DNA from: Lingula anatina
Lineage: Eukaryota; Brachiopoda; Lingulata; Lingulida; Lingulidae
Length of the DNA: 64,000 nt
Direction of reading: 5' to 3'
Assembly: GCF_001039355.2 (NCBI RefSeq)
Contig: NW_019775524.1
Location: 275,902 to 339,901, forward strand
Position 1 is the stretch's first letter, and every line of letters starts with the position of its first letter. Under the pieces are notes generated by a model. It saw only the letters and a list, made by a program, of their open reading frames with translations, did no database searches and was not told the DNA's origin. Of this stretch, positions 51,184 through 63,100 are shown one piece after another. The position numbers and the translations under genes were made by a program.

Positions 51184-51214
<31 letters not shown>
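51184..51214 (+). repeat. (TAA)n microsatellite
   Basis: About ten trinucleotide units, roughly 150 bases after the GPCR stop codon. Confidence 0.9.
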
Positions 51215-51215
<1 letters not shown>

Positions 51216-51367
51216 TGTAAAGTAACTAAAACACTACGATGTTACAGCTTATTTCAGTTCTTTTGAACTGACCTACTGGTAGTATAGTTGGGAATAAATG
51301 CAAATGAAGCAGGTATAAAGGATGGAAAGTTCTGTTGAATCAGTTAGTTGAATGAGTCTGCTTACAG

Positions 51368-52378
51368 TTAGTTGGTCAAAGTACGTGACTGTGGGCCTTT
51401 TGAAACAATTCTTCGCAGTGGTTCACGGAATTCTGGCAAACGGATGGCATACAATATAGGATTCAATCCGCAATTGCCACCAGCCAAAAAGTTGAAGGCA
51501 TTTCTCATGACAATGGCATTAGTCGAATAAGGCGCATATGAAAATGAATGCACAGCAAGAATGACTATGAAAGGCGCCCAGCATAGAAAAAATCCAATCA
51601 GTATGAGGGCAATGGTCTTTGTCAGTTTAATCTCACGCTGTTGTGCCAATTCTGTTGCCGACGGCCCAACGTTATCTGGACCAACTTGGCGCCTGTTTCG
51701 AATTTTCACCATGACCAATATTCCCATGTAAAGAGAAAATATACTCATAGCTATGAGAAAGAAGGGCAGAACCAACGTATATGAAATATACTCCTCTGTA
51801 AGCACAAGTGAAAATTCACAATCCCTGTCACTTTCGAAGGACCAGTTTTTGTGCCATATAAAAGGTAAGACGAACCCAAATAAAAACGATGGCACCCACA
51901 CCATAATTCCAGTTATCCATGCAAACCGTCGAGAGTTACTGACTTGGTGTTGTAACGGGTGAACGATAGCCTTGTATCGATGCACTGTTATCATCAGCAA
52001 TGACAACAGTGAGGCCATTCCTGGAAACACATTCAAGGAGTACCTTAGTATACACGAGTAAATGTTTTCTGACAATGACGTGTCCACAAATGTCGTTATA
52101 TGATATGGTACGGCCAGACCGGCGACGAAGTCCGTCACTGCGAGGTGGATGATCATCAGGTTACCCTTCGTTTGTAATTTTCGCACGTAAAAGTAGACGG
52201 CTATCACGTAGCCGTTTCCGAAACAAATAAGAAACATTAAAACCGACAAAGTAGATACAACAAAGGCTTTGTACCAATCGGTTTCGAAGTATAAGACATC
52301 TCCATGTGAGTGGACAAATGTAGAATTCACCACGGCAGTAGTAAGAGAGCCCTGGCTCGACCCGCTGTTCACATTCAT
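51368..52378 (-). CDS. intronless class A (rhodopsin-like) GPCR, orphan
   Basis: A 336-residue frame with the full set of class A signatures. The outer N-terminus has an N-glycosylation site (NST). TM1 has G-N-G-Y-V (N1.50). TM2 has L-A-V-T-D (D2.50). Cys 3.25 (Y-S-C) pairs with the ECL2 Cys (R-D-C-E-F). TM3 ends H-R-Y in place of D-R-Y. TM4 has its Trp, TM5 V-L-P-F-F, TM6 C-W-A-P and TM7 L-N-P-I-L-Y, then helix 8 begins P-E-F-R-E-P-L-R-R-I. The third loop is short and basic. TM7/helix 8 look like adenosine and related amine-type receptors, but no ligand-specific signature was recognised, so the ligand is open. The start was chosen as the first ATG of the frame. Single-exon structure is common for such receptors in invertebrates. 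Confidence 0.9.
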   Translation of the reverse strand: MNVNSGSSQGSLTTAVVNSTFVHSHGDVLYFETDWYKAFVVSTLSVLMFLICFGNGYVIAVYFYVRKLQTKGNLMIIHLAVTDFVAGLAVPYHITTFVDTSLSENIYSCILRYSLNVFPGMASLLSLLMITVHRYKAIVHPLQHQVSNSRRFAWITGIMVWVPSFLFGFVLPFIWHKNWSFESDRDCEFSLVLTEEYISYTLVLPFFLIAMSIFSLYMGILVMVKIRNRRQVGPDNVGPSATELAQQREIKLTKTIALILIGFFLCWAPFIVILAVHSFSYAPYSTNAIVMRNAFNFLAGGNCGLNPILYAIRLPEFREPLRRIVSKGPQSRTLTN

Positions 52379-55060
52379 TCCGTTGATATCACACTGTTCT
52401 GTTTTGGAACTAACTGTTGAGATCTATTTCTGAATTTGTTCTCTTGCCACGCGTTCGGAGGGAAGTGAACAGAGAGGAAATGATGTATCAATCCAGATCA
52501 CTTGTTAGCCTCTTAAAGGAAAGCTTTTTACTGATTAAATCTTCTTTCCACGTTAATCAATAAAACACAATTCTCCACAGTCACTGTCAATACACGTGTA
52601 AAACACTTTGTGTCGCTGAAAGGCTCACCTGAAAATGTACCGAGGGTTCCGATGGCCATCTCTGCTGGAAGCAAACCAATCCCACTAATGCCTTTGAATA
52701 AATGAAACCCTTGACATTATAAATTTTGACGCGTCCAATAATGTTCTGGTTACTTTGGAAACACGCTTGGAAAATCGCTCAACCGGTAGAAATCGACCTT
52801 AGGTGAGAAGTGAATGTGTTTGATGTCATCTCAGTAAACTCATGGTTTCATCTGGCGATAGCTTGCAAAGCCCTACAGCATTAGTCACGTAATAGACAAG
52901 AGTGAATATTCAAAATGAATATGCTAGTATGCAATAAAACTTGGGCGAAACGTTAAATGTAAATCAGATATCAGACATATTGTAACAGTCACTTCCATGC
53001 AGTAGATTCGATTCAACAATTCTTATGTAGGGTCTTAACAAAATTGTTTCCGGTATTTACTATAAGGTTTTAAAATCTAGAATTCCAGTAGGTGGTAGTA
53101 GGTGGTATTAAAAAGTATGTCTTTAAAAAGTATGTCTCATGGTCTTATGTACATGTACATGGACGTTACTTCATTTTGCTGCAATGCAGACGATTATATT
53201 TCAGGTACAAGAGATGAGGATTGTCACACTACATTATATGTACCATATATTTTAATTACAAACGTTAAACTTTGTGGAATTCCGGGAGATAGGTTGTTCG
53301 TTATGCGGAAGAGTAATCAATACAAACGTCGTACTACAACAATTGGAAATGTAGCGAAATATGAAACCAGTTTATTCCTCAACGACCTGTCCATAGCACG
53401 GGTAACCTCTTACTTAAACATTAATATATTTTCTTTTTTTAACATATTTATTATCACATAAGTATGCATACATACAAACAAACATACGTACATATGTATA
53501 CATTTTACTTAATTAATTATATCTCAGCTATGGGTTACACTGTACCTCAAAGAAACCTGTGTGCTGTTACCGTAACGAATTTACCTATACTGATGCACCT
53601 AGCTGTACTTCATACCAATTCCACATCTATCAGACACATATTCATGAGTACTTATTTGTCCAACACCACATAATGGTTTGTCGATACAAAAAGAAAATGT
53701 GAGCACATGTACATGTACTCGTATACTCGTAGGACAAGCCATCACTAAGGTAGGATGCATAATCATGATAATTGCCAAGTTATATACTGTACCAAGGCTG
53801 ATATTCATTTCCATGGTAATCAAGCATGTTTACATACATATAGGAGCATTTATAGTGGATATCAGCCTAGTTCGTTTCATATGACAAGTATAATTTACTC
53901 ATTAAGGAGAAGCGTTATTACAAGTGGAGATACATACATTGCATACATGTATAAAAGGCACTTTGCCAAAACGTGCCTTTAAAAATGCCAAACTGTAGAC
54001 ATGAGTAATAATCCGCCTGATTGTTTCTGGTTCAAAGACTTACTATTCCTCCACATACTGCAAGTCATACAAAGATAACAGAGTACAGTTTCTGAGAAAA
54101 TAACTGACGAAGATGATGTCCAGCTGATATTTGATTTTAGGATATAACAGTGCTTACACTAGACATAAAAATTAGCTGCAACACTGAGGGTGTAATATTT
54201 TGTGTAAGGCTATGGGTTTTTGTTATTCTTTCAATATATTACTTAAAAATACTACTTCTGGAAGCTACCACCTACATGCACACCACATTGACAATTTCGT
54301 CAGTAGTGTGCATATGCCTCTGCTGCACTTGTGGTTCAACAGGAACATTTGACACTGTGCTTAGTACACGTAAGTGGATATTTTGAACCAATTTCTGATC
54401 AGTGAATCTTTTGATTTTCTCATTCATTTTGGTACATAATGACAAATTCAAACTGAATTCATGCTAATGTATAAAAATGTATCAGGTTAGTTGAGAAAAA
54501 AACGTACAAAAACAAATCGGTTATGAGGCTCCTTTTATGTGACCTACATGTAATTTTTAACCTAAGAAATCGTGCATCATTTTGACTTTTTTCTTTTTAT
54601 TGGTGCATAAAAGCCATTTTTCTCTAGGTAAGTTTATGTGGATTTATCTTTCAAAGTATCTTTATAAAGAACCATTAATCTGTATTAAGATTCAGTAACA
54701 AAGGGACATTTTTGATAAAGAAAGAGGCGTGTATAGTATAGTTTATTGCCGAATCAACTTGACATAGGCATATAACCATAAAAAATATAACATTTGTGGT
54801 AGGTGGAGGTGGCAACCACTGTTGACATATTGGAGTACCTAAAAAGTGGTGGATGGACAGACTTATATATCTTTAAAAAAAAATAAATAAAAAAAATAAA
54901 AAAATAAATAAAAATAAAAATAAAAAAATAAAAAAAAATATATGCCCATGCAGGCAAGTTTTGGCAAAGGGTCATATGAACGGACATAAGACCAATTAGT
55001 TATTTCGCTCTCGCTCTATATATAGCTGAGCAATGCAAAAAAATCAGGTCCTTAAACCAT
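52379..55060. other. non-coding stretch between GPCR and folate-receptor-like genes
   Basis: The right flank of the GPCR should hold its promoter; no TATA box was seen. The short open frames (for example around 53100-53460) have no domains. An A-rich AAAT/AAAAT low-complexity run lies at 54876-54940. Confidence 0.35.
54876..54940 (+). repeat. A-rich (AAAAT)n low-complexity run
   Basis: Irregular AAAT, AAAAT and AAAAAAT units. Confidence 0.85.
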
Positions 55061-55072
55061 TTTATTTTTATT
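55061..55072 (-). terminator. double polyadenylation signal of folate-receptor-like gene A
   Basis: AATAAA on the minus strand at 55072-55067 and immediately again at 55066-55061, about 90 bases after the stop codon. Confidence 0.6.
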
Positions 55073-55158
55073 AAATAATATTGCCTTGAAGATTAGTTAA
55101 AATTCAGGTTACATCGGGCAATTTCCAAAAACTCAGCATTGTGTATTTTCATTTTTTA

Positions 55159-55481
55159 TCAATCCTCATTGTCCTTGGGCTCAAACACTGGTTTGCGCCA
55201 TTGGAAACCTAATGGAAATACTGAATTATCGGAAAAAAAAGAGCAAATCCACTGAAGAAATGACATTCCTTGGTGCTTTATAGCGCTTGACGCTGCAGCC
55301 TTCCTCGCCGTCTCTTCATTAGGATCCGGGCCAGCTGGATCAAACGTGAATTTCATGCATGGTTCCTCATCTGGGACCACTTTGAATGAACGATCCCATA
55401 TAATTTCACAAAAGTTGGAAGCTGTCCTGTACATGGCTTCATACGTCCTGCATTCCGCACCAGCTTTGCATACGTTTAATC
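55159..55481 (-). CDS. folate-receptor-like A, exon 4
   Basis: Acceptor TTTTTCAG|G (AG at 55483-55482); stop TGA at 55161-55159. Encodes the AECRTYEAMYRTAS-FCEIIWDRSF region and a tail about 35 residues longer than in paralogue B. Confidence 0.87.
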
Positions 55482-57894
55482 CTGAAAAAAATTAGTGATA
55501 TTAGCCTAATATTAACCTAGGTTTAAAATTGTTTATTTATTTATTGATTTATTTATTTGTATTTGCGCTGATGTATTCCAATATTTTCTTTTATATTGAA
55601 GCAGTCAACTGGAGCAGCGTCACATTGTCAAAAGAGAGTTAAGTACTATAACACATTAGACACGTTTTTATTTACAAATATTTACTAACATGAAGATGAA
55701 TTAAATATACCATTTTCATCTCTATCAAAATCAGTGTACCAATTTTCGTGACAAGTATATTCTCCTTTGCATGCCTCCCACCACGAGTTACACTCACTGG
55801 CGCACAATGGAACGTCTGTGAAGCGGTCGGTTACAGGTTCGTCATGTGTCTGAAAAAATTAGGATATGTGTATAACATCCTAAAGCTACGCTATGCAGGT
55901 ACAGTGTAACCTATTCTATTTAATATATGATGATAATATATAATTATCTGTATTTGTTTGCTCATATTCAACTTTAGTGTAGGTGTAACAGAGAAGAAAA
56001 TTTGGAAAAGCAAGGAATGTGGGTGTCAGAATGCAGATACTGGTCCATATGTACAGCAGTTATATTTTAATAAATTTTAAAAAATTTAAACTACTAGAAA
56101 TGATGACTGGCACAGATATCGTAATTATTTGAAGGGGTAATTTTCAAAAGTGTGTATCATAGGTATGAAATTTACAATTGCATATTTTCATTTAACAATA
56201 TTGTCTTGACTCAAAATGGAGTCATAAGGGTCGCACTCACCGCGGGGGCAATCCATGGCCCAATATAAGGTGAACACAGGAAAAAGCAGAGTTCATCGAA
56301 AAACATCTTGTGACACATCGGCGACAGACTGCTCTTCTGTGGACAGTGGACATAGTTGGTGATGTTCTGCCAGTTTTCCTTTGTCTCAAAGTCCTCTGTC
56401 ACACCCGCTTTACAGCACGACTTCTTCGTATACTGGGGACACTGAATTTGTTTTGGAAAGTCAAATATAAATTAATTTGACACTATATGCATATGAAATA
56501 CATGATAATCAAATTTGCATACTAAAAAGCAGATCGAAAAAAGTAATATCTTACGTGCGATATCTTGAATAAATGGATTTCAAAATAAAATATATAAATT
56601 AAGACATTGAAACTATAGCATAAATCCATGCTGTGCTTTTGGTTATAAGGTTTCCATCATCAATAGAGCACGTTAAATGACAACCACCTGTCGATCAATT
56701 TTGATGTCAAACAGACCATTGGAAAGCCAATGGTGCATTTTAAGATGTTGGATAGACGAAAGTGATGGATAGACTTTGACGCTCTGGCGGATCTCGATTA
56801 ATACGTAATACTCCACGTGTTCGTCGGGATTTTTCGTATTTATGAGACCATAACACGACAATTGATAATTTAGTTAAGCAATTCCCTCCTAGTTTGTAAT
56901 ATGTATTTAAGTCTTTGAGCAGTTTAGTGACCTTAAGAACTGGTTTTCTCTTGGTTGCATATGCGGTTACAAAATGCGGCTCTAGCCTTCTCTGCGTCGT
57001 AGTTGACATCATTTCATGGACTGTTTTTCAAACCGAAAAGGCCCGCTCCAATAGTTTTTAAGTTGTCCCTCAATATCGTTCATACCATTTCCACAATTGT
57101 GAGTGTAATTTATGTGTATAGATTTTGGTTAAAAAAGCCTAACATAAAAAATATTTAAGACCGTTAACCACACTATATGTCCTAAGTCGTCAGTAAAAAG
57201 CATACATCTTTGTCTTGCGGAACAATTAATAACCTCAGTACCAGTTAGTAAGGCCTCTATTGCCGGTGTAACGTGACCGAGAGTTCCCTTAATAGAGTGA
57301 CCGTTTCCCATTAATTTGTACATATACAGGTATGCTTCGCCCTAGGTTTAAGAGTTTTGGTGTAGAATCCCTTACTTATACCAAGAATTAGATCTTATTC
57401 CTTGGACATATCAACTTGGTTATACCAACTGGTTATTATTCTAAGTAAACTTCCTCTATTACCTTAAAATATCACTCTAACCATTCACTTTTAATACTAC
57501 TAAAATTTATCTTTTGAAACCTATTATGAAACTTCTTATCTCGCTTTTCATAGCAAATACTGTATTGGTAAACAGAAAGCCTGCATTTTTGTTTCCCTCT
57601 TTTTCCCCCCAGTAATTACACACTGGCCGCGCTGAGAAGTAATAAATGACACGGTAAGGTGTGGTTAGGGTGAAACGTACTTTTTCGTGTCTTGCAGTAA
57701 TTAGACATTTCATCTACCTCGAGTCCGGGTTCCGGGGACGGTTTGCTCTTGCTGTGTGATTTCAACAGCTCCATGCATGTGTCCAGATAGTCGTCTGCAG
57801 TGCGGAGCCTTGAGTCGGCGACATGTAGTGCCTGCCATATCAGAATAACGACAAAGAAAGTCCACATCGCTTGAGAAAATTGGTCACCAGCCAT
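55159..57894 (-). CDS. folate-receptor-like secreted protein A, four exons
   Basis: Minus-strand exons 57894-57718, 56441-56241, 55849-55711 and 55481-55159 splice in phase to 279 residues. The signal peptide is W-T-F-F-V-V-I-L-I-W-Q-A. The Cys-rich folate-receptor domain follows: CPQYTKKSCC, the block LCSPYIGPWI (family CSPNLGPW), PLCASECNSWWEACKGEYTC (family PLCKEDCEQWWEDC), then FCEIIWDRSFKV and FDPAGPDPNEETAR, all in family order. Vertebrate members bind folate, or have lost it (Juno). Here the His/Trp-rich ligand segment after NW is replaced by YTDFDRDEN, so the ligand is uncertain. The tail has a mildly hydrophobic stretch (SFLQWICSFF) but no clear GPI signal. The start at 57894 is preferred to an in-frame ATG at 57921 because paralogue B matches MAGDQFSQAMW in length. 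Confidence 0.88.
55711..55849 (-). CDS. folate-receptor-like A, exon 3 (WW core)
   Basis: Acceptor TTTTTTCAG|A (AG at 55851-55850), donor AAAATG|GTATAT (GT at 55710-55709), 139 bases. Encodes the ECNSWWEAC core. By eye it is base-for-base identical to exon 3 of paralogue B (61589-61727). Confidence 0.88.
56241..56441 (-). CDS. folate-receptor-like A, exon 2
   Basis: Acceptor AAATTCAG|T (AG at 56443-56442), donor CCCGCG|GTGAGT (GT at 56240-56239), 67 codons, phase 0 at both ends. Encodes CPQYTKKSCC to GPWIAPA with an N-glycosylation site (NIT). Confidence 0.88.
56442..57717 (-). other. intron 1 of gene A with unrecognised open frames
   Basis: Two overlapping minus-strand frames (57012-56740 and 56861-56673) read like protein, with FVTAYATKRKPVLKVTKLLK in the first and PDEHVEYYVLIEIRQSVKVY in the second. 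They look like one sequence with a frame shift near 56860. No family was recognised; a transposon or retrocopy remnant inside the intron is plausible. Confidence 0.25.
57718..57894 (-). CDS. folate-receptor-like A, exon 1 (signal peptide)
   Basis: 59 codons, ATG at 57894, donor CTCGAG|GTAGAT (GT at 57717-57716), phase 0. Holds the signal peptide and the N-terminal segment HVADSRLRTADDYLDTCMEL. Confidence 0.85.
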
Positions 57895-59874
57895 TAAAAC
57901 CAGGGATGTCTCTTCCGACAAATACAGTAGTGTCTAAAATCTACTACACACAATCTAGGGCCCCTCTTTGTACGGATGATTAACAGACCATACAAGTAGC
58001 ACTCCCCTAGCAACCCCTGCTGCGTATATCTCACATTCTTTATGTAGTGTGTAGTATTGCCATGGTCAACATTTGAAAAGACGAATGCAGGGGCTGTGAC
58101 CTTGGTCATCTTCTTCTGTTTCTTATTTTTTTAAGTCAGACACTGCCCGTTCAAAATGTCCTTGAGTGGCCCTAGTGGTCGGTTCAGTGTTTTATTCACC
58201 CAATAGACTGAAATCCATGCATCTCGAATTGCTGAAAAAACGTTTAATATCAAACTTGAAGATAGCATCACATGCTGTATTTAGGTCATAAATATTTTTT
58301 AAAATATTTAAAAATATTCATTTAGGTCATACATGTAAACACGACACAGCAGTTAAGCATGAGAGAGCTACAAAATACATTATTTAAATTCCTGACTTGA
58401 GGTTTTTACCTGATGTATAATTCGGTGCAGACCTAATATCAAATGTTTTGTAACTGCAATACGTGCAGTAATTACAGGGTAGAATAGATCATAGTGAGAT
58501 GTGTTCATTTGTCACATGACACACAGATATAAGGTTCAACTTCCGCCCTGACATTTTCAGTTCAGCGACACGGGTCTCCCCGGAACAAACCTTTTTATGT
58601 TTAAATTAGTTTTAATCAGTTTAAATCAGTTTAATTCAGTTTCATTTCACATCAGTTTATGCAGCGAAATACAATATACCCACTCCAAGAAAGTTTTTGA
58701 GTTTTCCAACGGTACGGTCACGGTAACACGTTTGTTCTAAAAATGATCCTTATTTATTCCTTTTACCACATGTAAATAACCAGTGACCAGGGCAGTGATA
58801 CAAATATGTGCGAGTCAGGGCGCATATTGCAAAACATTAGCCATACAACGAAGCAAGGGATACACGTAACGGCTCAAACAAAAGAAAAACAGCAGCATTT
58901 TAACGTATATCTAAAGGTATTTTGGATTTAGAATTTGACAAAGATGGTCAATGTCCAATGGAAATATGTGGACGACCAGAATCCCGCCAGAATCCAGTAA
59001 ATTTTAATCATGCGAATGTCGCAAATAGAGAAAGGTAAGGATGTGTCTTGCGTTCAAATTTTGTGACTCATTTTTCACTGAATGCAATCCTTTTTATCTC
59101 TAGTATCGTACGTCACCTTACATTACTTTCTATAATTTTGTGTAATACTTTCTAATTAATGAAGCAAAAAAAAAAAATTTCTGGTTGGTGATGTGATTAT
59201 CACCAGCTGTCTTGTTTCTTTTACTTCGTCCTTTTAAACGTCTTTACTTCACATGATAAATGATAATCTCCAAATATAATGCTATTCTCTTATAGAGCAA
59301 AAAACGTCCGCCAGTTTTTGTGCGTTTGTGGCACAATAATTCTCATACTTCACACCTATAACACGTGCAATTAAATATTCACAAATTCTTGTTTTATCCT
59401 AAAATTGAAATAAAATATTGAAAGAATCTACCATATGAATACATGTACACTATATTTAATAATGAACAAGGGGGTATTGCACAGTGTTCGGAATACATGT
59501 ACTTGCATATTTCAAATTATCTTTGGTGTTTTACAGTGCCTGGATATGCCTTAAAACCTTAAAGGTCGTTGTATAGTATTTTGTGGAAAGACTTCTTTTA
59601 GTCCGTCCGTCCTTTTTCCCTACCAAGGCTGCTTAATTATCTTTTTTCTACAACAAGCAAGGTGATAGGTAAATAGAAAACCCAAACAACAATTCTAGTT
59701 TTGTATAAAAAATAATTTATCATGTACATGTACAAATTGCCGCAAAGAGTTGTTCGATCTATATTTTTCAAATCATAACAGAGCACATACTATGCATATC
59801 CAATACAATTCAACATTACAATTATCTTTATTATCTTGAAAAAATGGATATTTCTCAGGCATTAACTCCAACAT
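57895..59874. other. intergenic stretch between the two folate-receptor-like genes
   Basis: About 2 kb separate gene A's start from gene B's poly(A) signal. It must hold gene A's promoter; no core promoter element was identified. A 10-bp minisatellite lies at 58601-58640. Confidence 0.4.
58601..58640 (+). repeat. 10-bp minisatellite, about four units
   Basis: TTAAATTAGT, TTTAATCAGT, TTAAATCAGT and TTAATTCAGT in succession. Confidence 0.7.
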
Positions 59875-59880
59875 TTTATT
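59875..59880 (-). terminator. polyadenylation signal of folate-receptor-like gene B
   Basis: AATAAA on the minus strand, 48 bases after the stop codon. A second copy is at 59832-59827. Confidence 0.65.
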
Positions 59881-59927
59881 CACAATTCTAGATTTTTGGA
59901 GCACTTCAGCTGACGATGACTCTGTCA

Positions 59928-60148
59928 TCACAGTTCCTCGTGCATTTTTGCACTTGTCTCTGCGACCATTCTCGCCGTCGCTTCATTAGGATCCGGGCCA
60001 GAAGGATCGAACGTAAATTTCATGCAAGGCACTTCATCTGGGACTACCTTAAAAGAATGATCCCAAATTATTTCACAAAAGTGGAAAGCTGTCCCGTACA
60101 CGTCTTCATACGTCCTACACTCAGCGCCCTCTTTGCATATGTTTAATC
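59928..60148 (-). CDS. folate-receptor-like B, exon 4
   Basis: Acceptor TTCTTTTAG|G (AG at 60150-60149), stop TGA at 59930-59928. Encodes ICKEGAECRTYEDVYGTAFH, FCEIIWDHSFKV and FDPSGPDPNEATAR. Many changes relative to A, both silent and amino-acid-changing, and a different C-terminal end. Confidence 0.87.
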
Positions 60149-63100
60149 CTAAAAGAAAAGTTAAATATATTTTAATATTTATACTTACTTAGTGATAATA
60201 GTTTTAACTAGTCAATCACGCAAAAGACATTGTTTTTGAAAACCACGACCCCACTAGACAAACCTACTGGTGCCACGCATGGCCAGAAATGCGCAGCATT
60301 CACGCGATACGCGAGGGCGCTACAGTAGGGCTTTACCTGACTCAACTAGCCAATCACAGCACAACAATGGCATCGCACACAGACTCTGTGATAAGTGCTC
60401 AGCCCATTGTCAAGTAGTGTTAGTTCATGGTAACAAGGGTCTGACATGTGCAGAGAAGTTTATTGTAATATATATTGTTCTTATTGTTACATTATTAAAT
60501 CTAACTCTGTAGCAAGTAGCAACTATACTGTACCAAGTCAGGTGCTGATGATGTGCAGAGGTCATATATTCCAGAATAAGCCATTACCACTAATTTATAA
60601 CTTTAATTTTGTTTAATATGTTATTCATGAAAGAGTTTATGAAATATTATTTTAATTTATTAAATCGTGATCTTATTCTTTTTATATTCAAATAATTGAA
60701 TAATGTGGGTAAAATTGGTCTTCCACTTCTTATTTGCATTTTCCTTTACTACAAGATTAATTTGGAACAGTTGCAGCTTTAAAATTTAAAATAAATAGCA
60801 ATCTGAAAGAAGAATTTTGCATTATTATTAAATGATGATAGCAATTTTGGATTAGGAGATTAGTTAAATAATGAGTAGTGACATTGTCAGTCAATTATGT
60901 AGAATCTGATAATATGATGGAAAATACTGATTGAATTCTTGGCCTTGCACTGGGCAGTTTCACATTTGTGCCAAGTGCATTTTTTGGACCCCATTGTACA
61001 GTGGTAAAAGTTCTTCAATTGCCACGAAAGTTTTTAATCAGACTCTGTATGGTGCTGCTATCTGCTGGTGCTATCGGCAACGAATTAGTTTGCCTTTGTT
61101 TCTGAGTGAATCTACCGTCTAAAATCACTATTTCTGAAAATATGTGCGTTTTGCTGAGGGTAGGCTAGGCAATACACGTCAAACTTCTTAGTACGTGTGT
61201 ACAACAGATTTTTTTAAAAAACCCTAGCGATATTTGGTCAGGAGATGCTTGAAGCATAGCACAGCATTGCTGTCTATCGGCATCAGGCCGTTAGTTTGTC
61301 AATTATCACGAATTACCCACGAATCGCGAACCTAGTCATTTTCCTATGGCAATCTAGCAACTCATTAAAAGTGCACGCATGCGCAGTGGGCTAAGCGTGA
61401 CGTCATGCAGTGCATTTCTGGGGATGAGATTAGATTGAAATAAACGACTTTGAGTATATGTTTGTGCTGGTATATTCTTCGACCATTTATTTTGATCAAA
61501 TAACGAAGATTGCGACGCTTCGGCGGCACACATATAATCCGATTTTTGATACATAAGTCATCAGTTAAATAAAAAGTAAAGAATTTACCATTTTCATCTC
61601 TATCAAAATCAGTGTACCAATTTTCGTGACAAGTATATTCTCCTTTGCATGCCTCCCACCACGAGTTACACTCACTGGCGCACAATGGAACGTCTGTGAA
61701 GCGGTCGGTTACAGGTTCGTCATGTGTCTGAAACGAAGTACAAGTGTCCAATATAGTTTTATTTGTACTTAAAAGTGTAGTGCTATATTCATGTGTGAAA
61801 TGATTGATTGCTGTTTCATGCTGCATGTTCAACAAATTTAGCCCTAACATCTGTAAAATGGTGAAGCGCATGCGTGTGTGTTTGAAAGAAAAAAAAAAAA
61901 AGAAATTACATATGAATCAAAGAGGGGTAAGCGCCCCCCACATGAATTATAGTACGCGCCTCAGTGAAATCAGTACTATATGATCAACAGCGATTGTCAA
62001 GCATTATTTTTCCTATTCATAAGTGTTGTTTATAAGCAAACAAAATTTCTTGACTCAAAATAAAGCCATCGTGGTCGCACTCACCGCGGGGGCAATCCAC
62101 GGCCCAATATAAGGTGAGCACAGGAAAAAGCAGAGTTCATCAAAGAACATCTTGTGACACATCGGTGACAGACTGCTCTTCTGTGGACAGTGGACATAGC
62201 TGGTGATGTTCTGCCAGTTTTCCTTTGTCTCAAAATCCTCTGTCACACCCGCCTTACAGCACGACTTCTTCGTATACTGGGGACACTAAAAGTCATAAAA
62301 ACATGAATTATTAAGCTAACCGTTAAACGACATATTAATGCAATCTGCTAGATTGTTTCACACGCTCAAGCAATGTCCAGGAAACAAGCAACCACCGACA
62401 AGATGCATATAGGGTACATTTAATTGCACCTGGTAGCTCTATTCCCATAGATTTTAGATCGATCTATCCCCGCGGGGAGTCTCACTAGATTACTTTCAGA
62501 TAATCCGACTTAAATGTCCGTCCCGCCTACTACAAGCTGTCAGGTGGTAATTAACTTTCGTGTCCGCCCGGCTGACAGCTATTTAGCGTGAACCCCCAGG
62601 GAGTTAGGTCAATCTAAAATACCTGTAGGTCGATCTATGGAAATGGGGTGTAAACGACGGATGTTCGCCACTTAGAGAAGGGAGAGGTGACAAGGATTTA
62701 ACGCTGATAAGTTTAACACACAGATCTTATCTTGTTCACCCATCGCGCGGTTGTGAGTGTGAGAGTAGAGGCTCATTCCAAAGTTACCGTTACATTTGGC
62801 ATGCGATACCTCCATGGAGTCTCATCTTGTCCGTATTTTAATTTCTTTTTCGTGCGTCGTACACAACTGTACGTGAGAAGGCACGGTGTGGTTGTCCGAA
62901 AAACAAAACCGTAGCCGTAGCCCGAAATGGCCCGTAGCCGGTTCCGATTAAAAAAAATCTCAGGGCTAACAAGTTGTGAGGAGGTGCAATTGACACGTCG
63001 TGCTAACGCGATCACGTAAAATATGGATTATTCAAGGGATAGCAGCCGTTAGTTTTGGCCAAAAAACTAATTTTCCAGGAGTAAACGACGATTTTCACAT

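Noticed and set aside
53102-53461. 119-codon plus-strand open frame
   Set aside because: No domain or conserved motif, hydrophobic end produced by a T-rich run, no supporting splice signals.
57892-57921. Upstream in-frame ATG (57921) as start of gene A
   Set aside because: It would add nine residues before the signal peptide. Paralogue B aligns with the ATG at 57894, which also gives a more typical signal peptide.
59916-60146. Plus-strand open frame over exon 4 of gene B
   Set aside because: Antisense shadow of the minus-strand coding exon.
61365-61871. Long minus-strand frame of 168 codons around exon 3 of gene B
   Set aside because: Only the 139-base exon inside it (61727-61589) aligns with paralogue A. 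The rest is intron read in an open frame by chance.
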